11,546 bases of DNA from JAMCQB01 sp947085305 (GTDB taxonomy: Bacteria > Nitrospirota > Thermodesulfovibrionia > Thermodesulfovibrionales > UBA9159): NCBI GenBank assembly GCA_947085305.1, contig CAMTVV010000016.1:1-11546 (forward strand), in the 5' to 3' direction. The translations under genes were made by a program, and so were the position numbers. Positions 8,061 to 11,546 of this stretch are shown here, piece by piece. Each line of letters begins with the position of its first letter. The stretch's first letter is position 1. The notes beneath the pieces were generated by a model. That model was given only the letters and a program-made list of their open reading frames with translations. It did no database searches and was not told where the DNA came from.

Positions 8061-8156
8061 ATGTCCTATCTTCGGATTTTTGTCATTCCGGCTTGTCCGG
8101 AATCCTTCTTCGGAAAGACTCCAGACAAGCGGGAGTGACAGGATAGGGGCGGACAT
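8061..8156. repeat. REP-like long imperfect palindrome
   Basis: The core 8081-8140 consists of two 24-base arms (8081-8104 and 8117-8140) that are inverted complements at 20 of 24 positions around a 12-base loop. The arms begin TGTCATTCCGGC and end GGGAGTGACA. Further inverted pairs flank it: CCTATC 8065-8070 with GATAGG 8142-8147, and ATGTCC 8061-8066 with GGACAT 8151-8156. It encodes nothing. The form matches the dispersed extragenic palindromes seen in many bacterial genomes. In this location it could also slow or end addAB transcription or protect the mRNA 3' end (inference). Copy number elsewhere cannot be seen from this window. Confidence 0.6.
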
Positions 8157-8293
8157 TTATTATGGGGAACAGAGTAGGGTCAAACCTTCAAAATTCATTT
8201 AAAATCAGGAATCAATAAGCGTAAATCCAATAAGTTTTTCCAATAAATTTTCCTTGAACGGAAAACTTACTAAAAGAAACTATACAATCCAAT
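8157..8293. other. AT-rich non-coding stretch with TCCAATAA repeats and a small hairpin
   Basis: No gene is visible. The octamer TCCAATAA occurs three times (8226-8233, 8239-8246, 8288-8295). A hairpin with stem TTTTCC (8248-8253) and GGAAAA (8260-8265) around TTGAAC is present, and an alternative left arm lies at 8232-8241. On either strand this could be a weak terminator or operator, but nothing decides it. It lies between the addAB palindrome and the terminator of the convergent tRNA gene. Confidence 0.3.
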
Positions 8294-8326
8294 AAAAAGA
8301 GAGGCTGTCCAAATTGGCTAACCTCT
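8294..8326 (-). terminator. Rho-independent terminator of the tRNA-Val gene
   Basis: On the minus strand, AGAGGTT (8326-8320) pairs with AGCCTCT (8306-8300), including one G-U pair. A CCAA/TTGG pairing can extend the stem inside the loop, and the hairpin is followed by CTTTTTATT. It begins about ten bases after the CCA end of the tRNA, as expected for a single-gene tRNA transcript. Confidence 0.7.
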
Positions 8327-8336
8327 TGATTTTAAA

Positions 8337-8411
8337 TGGTAGGCCCGGGCGGTATCGAACCGCCGACCTCTTCCGTGTCAAGGAAGCGCTCTCCCCCTGA
8401 GCTACGAGCCT
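8337..8411 (-). tRNA. tRNA-Val (anticodon GAC)
   Basis: On the minus strand a complete cloverleaf of 75 bases can be folded. The acceptor arms are AGGCTCG and CGGGCCT (one G-U pair). The D stem is GCTC/GAGC with loop AGGGGGA. The anticodon stem is CTTCC/GGAAG with loop TTGACAC, giving anticodon GAC. The variable loop is AGGTC, and the T stem is GGCGG/CCGCC with loop TTCGATA. The discriminator is A and the CCA end is encoded. GAC reads valine codons GTC and GTT. It has its own promoter upstream and a terminator downstream, and no other tRNA is adjacent. No integrase or attachment-site duplication is visible next to it. Confidence 0.95.
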
Positions 8412-8423
8412 TTGAGCGCATAT

Positions 8424-8454
8424 AAAATAACATTTTGTCATCCCTCCTTGTCAA
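8424..8454 (-). promoter_or_regulatory. Promoter of tRNA-Val
   Basis: On the minus strand a perfect TTGACA (8454-8449) precedes an AT-rich -10 region; the best hexamers are TTATTT (8430-8425, 18-base spacer) or TATTTT (8429-8424, 19-base spacer). Transcription would start a few bases before the mature 5' end at 8411. The bases between, GCGCTCAA, are GC-rich and could act as a stringent-type discriminator (inference). Confidence 0.6.
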
Positions 8455-8507
8455 CTTCATACGGCCTGTGAGGGCAGGCAAAGCACATTTTGCGGGGCGT
8501 GATGATG

Positions 8508-8513
8508 TATAAT
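8508..8513 (+). promoter_or_regulatory. Possible -10 box for the PHPT1-like gene
   Basis: A perfect TATAAT lies 27 bases before the ATG at 8541, placing transcription start near 8520. The -35 position is poor (about ACATTT at 8485-8490), so an activator or a weak promoter is implied. A short inverted repeat GCCTG (8464-8468) / CAGGC (8475-8479) lies upstream and could be a regulator site (inference). Confidence 0.35.
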
Positions 8514-8540
8514 TTAATTAAGTAATAATCCGGCGCATTC

Positions 8541-8945
8541 ATGAACGTCATTCTGATAGATTACTCTGAACTCTCTTATTCCCGTGAAGCGAAAGGATCT
8601 GTCCCGGCGAAACGTTCCGGCAAGTTCGTTCAGATAAGGAACAGGGCCACGGAATATTTTGTGCTCGCTCCAACGGAATTTGCCCCTTACCATGCCGATA
8701 TTGTGGAGCGTTTCTGCAGAGAGAAGGGGATCTGCGGGTCCTTTCATGGTGAAGGCAAACGTTTTGACATACATGATCCTGCATGGGTTATTGTGGGCGG
8801 CGGCAAGTTCGAATTGGACAAAGAGAAAAGGCATATCCTGTTCTATGATAATTCCATGTCCTATGGGAGATTCGACTCACAAGGATTGAAGGAGAAGATT
8901 CTTTCCATGGACGAACTGTCGGATTACACATTAACCATATCGTAA
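8541..8945 (+). CDS. Janus/Ocnus-family protein resembling eukaryotic phosphohistidine phosphatase PHPT1
   Basis: 134 aa, no signal peptide or membrane segment, so probably cytoplasmic. From memory of human PHPT1 (125 aa), the family landmarks appear in the same order: KFVQIR (28-33; KYVLIR in PHPT1), YHADI (50-54, containing the catalytic-type histidine, H51), GGGK (86-89; GGGR), a basic strand EKRHILFY (95-102; DKKIHVYG) and SMSYG (105-109; SMAYG), which forms part of the phosphate pocket in PHPT1. Between H51 and SMSYG there are about 13 extra residues, centred on HGEGKRFDIHDPAW. PHPT1 removes phosphate from phosphohistidine and phospholysine; whether this protein does so is inference. ATG 8541 has no good Shine-Dalgarno sequence, but no better start is evident and a TATAAT lies just upstream. 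It is monocistronic. The neighbours (tRNA, thioredoxin operon) give no clue to its partner; bacterial histidine-phosphate proteins (two-component or PTS) would be candidates. Confidence 0.72.
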   Translation: MNVILIDYSELSYSREAKGSVPAKRSGKFVQIRNRATEYFVLAPTEFAPYHADIVERFCREKGICGSFHGEGKRFDIHDPAWVIVGGGKFELDKEKRHILFYDNSMSYGRFDSQGLKEKILSMDELSDYTLTIS

Positions 8946-9350
8946 AAAATGTTCTGAAGAGGTTCTGTCCGCTGACAGTTCAGCAAACAGTTGTCCGGCA
9001 AGGGATTGCGAAGCAGTGCAGGAAAGTTATTCCGCGGACCTGATGAGAAAGCTGAAACATAGTGATTTTAAAGGAGTTTCCGCCTGCATAAAAATTGTGC
9101 AAAATGGAGAAGTTCAAGAGCCTGCCATGCTTCTGAAAGGTGTTCCACAAACTTACTAACAATTTCCTAACCTATGTTAATATCTCATATCTTGAGTTGA
9201 TATTATTTCAGGGTATAACGGATTTATGCAATTAATCACTTGAGGAGTGAAGAGATAATAACTTGAATTTTAATGTCTTCCTGTTTTGTCTGCGTGGAGA
9301 GGTTCGGGAATAGTGCGCGTCTTTCTTCATTTTTGTGATCGGCTTTCGCG
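8946..9350. other. Long intergenic region upstream of trxA, no convincing gene
   Basis: One plus-strand frame stays open from 8935 to the TAA at 9157-9159. Its candidate starts are GTG 9016 (AGGGA about ten bases upstream) and ATG 9043 (no ribosome site), giving 47 or 38 aa ending LLKGVPQTY. I do not recognise the peptide, and a chance ORF is likelier. A hairpin CTGTC (8965-8969) / GACAG (8974-8978), flanked by CTGAA/TTCAG, follows the PHPT1-like gene but has no T-tract, so it is a poor terminator. At 9179-9204 an interrupted inverted repeat (AATAT-CTCA / TGAG-ATATT) overlaps a weak promoter-like pair and could be an operator. The rest is AT-rich and featureless to me. Confidence 0.35.
9192..9219 (+). 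promoter_or_regulatory. Weak upstream promoter candidate for the trxA operon
   Basis: TTGAGT (9192-9197) and TATAAC (9214-9219) are separated by 16 bases and overlap the inverted repeat at 9179-9204. If used, it would give a leader of about 185 bases before trxA. It is much weaker than the promoter at 9351-9380. Confidence 0.25.
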
Positions 9351-9380
9351 TTGACAAAGAGAGGTTTCAGTAAATATAAT
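9351..9380 (+). promoter_or_regulatory. Near-consensus sigma70 promoter of the trxA-tlpA-ffh operon
   Basis: Perfect TTGACA (9351-9356) and perfect TATAAT (9375-9380) are separated by 18 bases. Transcription would start near 9387, giving a leader of about 23 bases with an AGGAGG ribosome site at 9399-9404, five bases before the ATG. This predicts strong, largely constitutive expression, consistent with housekeeping genes downstream. Confidence 0.85.
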
Positions 9381-9409
9381 TAAAGACCAACTAACTTCAG
9401 GAGGTTCAT

Positions 9410-9742
9410 ATGGCAGAAGGCATTGTGGAAGTGACGACCGCAACATGGGATAAAGAGGTTATTCAGGGTCAGTGCCTGGTAATGGTGGATTTCTGGGCAG
9501 TGTGGTGCGGACCGTGCAGAATGATCGCTCCGACGGTTGAGGAGCTTGCAAAGGAATATACGGGAAAGATAAAAGTGGCGAAACTGAACACGGATGAGAA
9601 TCCGGATATCGCAAGCCGTTACAAGATCATGGGGATACCGACCATAATGTTCTTTAAGGACGGTCAGAAGGTTGACCAGATTGTGGGAGCGGTTCCCAAA
9701 CCGCAGCTCAAGGCAAAGCTCGATTCCCTTCTTGCCTCCTGA
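9410..9742 (+). CDS. trxA: Thioredoxin (cytoplasmic)
   Basis: 110 aa, the usual length of a single-domain thioredoxin, a cytoplasmic protein disulphide reductase recycled by thioredoxin reductase. The buried aspartate D27 (VDFWA), active site W32-C33-G34-P35-C36, lysine K58 (KLNTDEN) and cis-proline P77 (GIPTIM) are all present. No signal peptide is seen. An additional cysteine, C22, lies before the active-site strand and has no obvious role. The start is fixed by an ideal AGGAGG site. The gene is first in an apparent operon; 36 bases separate it from the lipoprotein thioredoxin, with no terminator between them. Confidence 0.95.
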   Translation: MAEGIVEVTTATWDKEVIQGQCLVMVDFWAVWCGPCRMIAPTVEELAKEYTGKIKVAKLNTDENPDIASRYKIMGIPTIMFFKDGQKVDQIVGAVPKPQLKAKLDSLLAS

Positions 9743-9778
9743 AAAATTTTTTCTAATCAAGGAAGGAAAATCAGAATA

Positions 9779-10294
9779 ATGGCTTATCTGAAAAAACTCT
9801 GCGTAGTGGCGTCCCTCCTCGCGATTGCCATTTTTGGCGTGTCGTGCAAGAAGGCTCACGAGAGGGTTACTGGAGGCGGCGAGGCCCCTGATTTCACCCT
9901 CAGCAATCTTCAGGGGGGCAGCATGACGCTTTCCAAGCTCAGGGGCAAGGTCGTGCTCGTTGAATTCTGGGCCACGTGGTGTCTGCCATGCAGGGAATCG
10001 GTTCCTGAACTGAACAAGGTGTATGAGAAGTTTAAGGACAAAAACTTTGAGCTCCTCGGCATTTCGGTTGACAGGGGCGGGGATGCCCTCTCCCGCGTGC
10101 GCGCCTTTGTGAAGGAGTATGCCATTATCTACCCAATAATGGTGGATAGCGGGACCGTGAATGTTGCCTATGGAGTGAGCGGCATACCTGCAATGTTCAT
10201 CATCGACAAGGAAGGCAAAGTGGTGAGTCGCCACATGGGCTTTATCCCAGGCTTTGCCCAAACCATTTCGAAAGAGATTGAGGGACTGCTGTAA
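9779..10294 (+). CDS. TlpA/ResA-like thioredoxin-fold lipoprotein
   Basis: 171 aa. The N-terminus is basic then hydrophobic (MAYLKKLCVVASLLAIAIFG) and ends in a lipobox-like G-V-S-C, predicting cleavage and lipidation at C23 and anchoring outside the cytoplasmic membrane. The G at -3 is unusual. The thioredoxin-like domain (about 35-171) shows the AhpC/TSA-type entry APDFTL, active site W67-C68-L69-P70-C71 and cis-proline P137 (SGIPAMF). TlpA, ResA and CcmG/DsbE relatives reduce disulphides in apocytochrome c or cuproprotein partners; which role applies here cannot be told, since no cytochrome maturation genes are in the window. GGAAGG (9761-9766) lies 12 bases before the ATG, slightly far. 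The stop shares one base with the ffh start (TAATG), so the genes are probably translationally coupled. Confidence 0.88.
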   Translation: MAYLKKLCVVASLLAIAIFGVSCKKAHERVTGGGEAPDFTLSNLQGGSMTLSKLRGKVVLVEFWATWCLPCRESVPELNKVYEKFKDKNFELLGISVDRGGDALSRVRAFVKEYAIIYPIMVDSGTVNVAYGVSGIPAMFIIDKEGKVVSRHMGFIPGFAQTISKEIEGLL

Positions 10295-11546
10295 TGCTCG
10301 AAGCCTTAAGCGAAAAACTCGAAGCCATATTCAAGAAACTGAGAAGCAGGGGTATTCTCAAGGAAGAGGATATTGATTCTGCAATGAAAGAGGTGCGTAT
10401 CGCCCTGCTGGAAGCTGATGTCAATTTCAAGGTCGTGAAGGACTTTATCCAGAAAGTCAAGGAAAAGGCAGTGGGCAAGGAAGTCCTTGAGAGCCTCACC
10501 CCCGGTCAGCAGGTGATCAAGGTTGTGAATAATGAACTCTGCGAGCTTCTCGGGGGCGCCGGCGCGAAGATATACCTTTCGCCGAATCCGCCGACCGTCA
10601 TCATGATGGTAGGTCTTCACGGTTCAGGCAAGACCACCACCTCTGCAAAGCTTGCGCGCCTTTTCAAAAAGGAGGGCAGACGCCCTATGCTTGTGGCTGC
10701 GGACCTTCAGCGACCGGCTGCCATCGATCAGTTGATTACCCTGGGAAAGCAGCTTGAGGTGCCGGTCTTCCATTCCAGGGAGATGAAGGACCCTGTGGCG
10801 CTCTGCGATGAGGCGGTGAGAAAGGCGAAGCTGGACGCCCATGATGTTCTCATACTGGACACCGCAGGAAGACTCCACATTGATGAGGGTCTGATGAAGG
10901 AACTCTCAGATATAAAGGTGAAGGTGAATCCGAAGGAGGTCCTTTTTGTGGCCGATGCCATGACCGGACAGGATGCTGTGAATATCGCAAAGAACTTTAA
11001 TGAGCAGATCGGCATTGACGGGATCATCCTCACCAAGATGGACGGTGATGCCCGGCGCGGCGCGGCCCTCTCCATACGGGCCATCACCGGGAAACCGATA
11101 AAGTTCATCGGAACAGGTGAAAAGATCGAGATGCTCGAGGCCTTCCATCCCGAGAGGATCGCATCGAGGATCCTGGGGATGGGTGATGTGCTGAGCCTCA
11201 TCGAACAGGCAGAGCAGGCCTTTGACCGGAAGGAAGCGGAAAAACTCCAGGAGAAGATCCTCGGGGAGTCGTTCACCTTTGAAGACCTGAAGGAGCAGCT
11301 CAAGAAGATACGGAGCATGGGACCCATCGAAAATCTCCTGGGTATGATCCCCGGTTTCAGCAAGGCGAAGAATGTATCCGTGGACGAGAAAGAGATTGTG
11401 AAGGTGGAAGCGATCATCAGTTCAATGACCGCTGATGAACGGAGGAACCACAATCTCCTCAACGGCAGCAGACGGAGAAGGATCGCTGCAGGCAGCGGCA
11501 CGACCGTTACCGATGTGAACCGGGTGATCAAACAGTACGTGGAGAT
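10294..11546 (+). CDS. ffh: Signal recognition particle GTPase Ffh/SRP54, C-terminus beyond window
   Basis: 417 codons are visible; the full protein is usually about 440-460 aa, so only the end is missing. Ffh binds 4.5S RNA and signal sequences and, with FtsY, targets nascent membrane proteins. An N domain (about 1-85) is followed by the G domain: P-loop GLHGSGKTTT (107-116), DLQRPAA (near 140-146), DTAGRL (189-194), TKMDGDARRGAALS (247-260) and the closing GxGEK element (FIGTGEK). The M domain carries GPIENLLGMIPG and the RNA-binding SRRRRIAAGSG (392-402). Two positions differ from the usual signature: H109 replaces the common Q of GLQG, and R255 replaces the first G of DARGG. Each needs only one base change. 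ATG 10294 overlaps the preceding stop. Having a thioredoxin pair upstream is unusual to me. In many bacteria rpsP follows ffh, which could be checked beyond the edge. Confidence 0.96.
   Translation, partial: MLEALSEKLEAIFKKLRSRGILKEEDIDSAMKEVRIALLEADVNFKVVKDFIQKVKEKAVGKEVLESLTPGQQVIKVVNNELCELLGGAGAKIYLSPNPPTVIMMVGLHGSGKTTTSAKLARLFKKEGRRPMLVAADLQRPAAIDQLITLGKQLEVPVFHSREMKDPVALCDEAVRKAKLDAHDVLILDTAGRLHIDEGLMKELSDIKVKVNPKEVLFVADAMTGQDAVNIAKNFNEQIGIDGIILTKMDGDARRGAALSIRAITGKPIKFIGTGEKIEMLEAFHPERIASRILGMGDVLSLIEQAEQAFDRKEAEKLQEKILGESFTFEDLKEQLKKIRSMGPIENLLGMIPGFSKAKNVSVDEKEIVKVEAIISSMTADERRNHNLLNGSRRRRIAAGSGTTVTDVNRVIKQYVE

Noticed and set aside
8337..8411. tRNA-Val as an integration site for a mobile element
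   Set aside because: No integrase gene or duplicated tRNA 3' end is visible nearby; the flanks are its own promoter and terminator.
9380..10261. Long minus-strand open frame (293 codons) across trxA and tlpA
   Set aside because: It is antisense to two genes with clear active-site motifs and has no recognisable domain of its own; a shadow of codon composition.
10728..11531. Minus-strand open frame (267 codons) opposite ffh
   Set aside because: Its serine-rich, low-complexity translation mirrors the ffh codons; ffh motifs are unambiguous on the plus strand.
1..11546. CRISPR array, transposase, phage or toxin-antitoxin genes
   Set aside because: No regularly spaced repeats, transposase motifs, phage genes or paired small toxin-antitoxin ORFs were seen; the only repeat element is the isolated palindrome at 8061-8156. 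The AddB Fe-S nuclease resembles Cas4 in fold but is clearly AddB by length and context.

Overview
The window looks like a chromosomal segment of a Gram-negative-type bacterium: it has sigma70-like promoters, strong AGGAGG ribosome sites, many AGG/AAG codons, an Ffh very close to the E. coli protein through the G domain, and a lipoprotein thioredoxin. I infer a lineage such as Nitrospirota/Thermodesulfovibrionia or a deltaproteobacterial group, with low confidence, because no rRNA or other decisive marker is present.

Layout. Positions 1-522 (minus) hold two tandem, related, glycine-rich small membrane proteins of unknown function, the second cut by the window edge, behind their own promoter (552-580). 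Positions 706-2034 (minus) encode a membrane-anchored GAF/HD-GYP protein, probably a cyclic-di-GMP hydrolase or sensor. It diverges from 2122-8024 (plus), a two-gene addA-addB operon with a 4-base ATGA overlap, encoding the helicase-nuclease that resects double-strand breaks. The divergent promoters lie interleaved in about 50 bases.

Positions 8025-8540 are non-coding. They contain a long REP-like palindrome, a tRNA-Val(GAC) gene on the minus strand with its own promoter and terminator, and a likely promoter for the next gene. Positions 8541-8945 (plus) encode the most unusual protein here, a small protein resembling the eukaryotic Janus/Ocnus family (14-kDa phosphohistidine phosphatase PHPT1), with the family's key motifs in order. 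After about 460 bases without a convincing gene, a near-consensus promoter (9351-9380) drives trxA (cytoplasmic thioredoxin), a TlpA/ResA-like lipoprotein thioredoxin, and ffh (SRP GTPase, running off the right edge). The last two genes share a TAATG junction.

Functional picture: DNA break repair, nucleotide signalling, protein redox and membrane targeting, mostly housekeeping. I see no CRISPR array, transposase, integrase, phage gene or toxin-antitoxin pair. The points worth a second look are the PHPT1-like gene, the shortened HD-GYP active-site loop, the interleaved divergent promoters, two substitutions at normally conserved Ffh GTPase positions, and the palindromic repeat.
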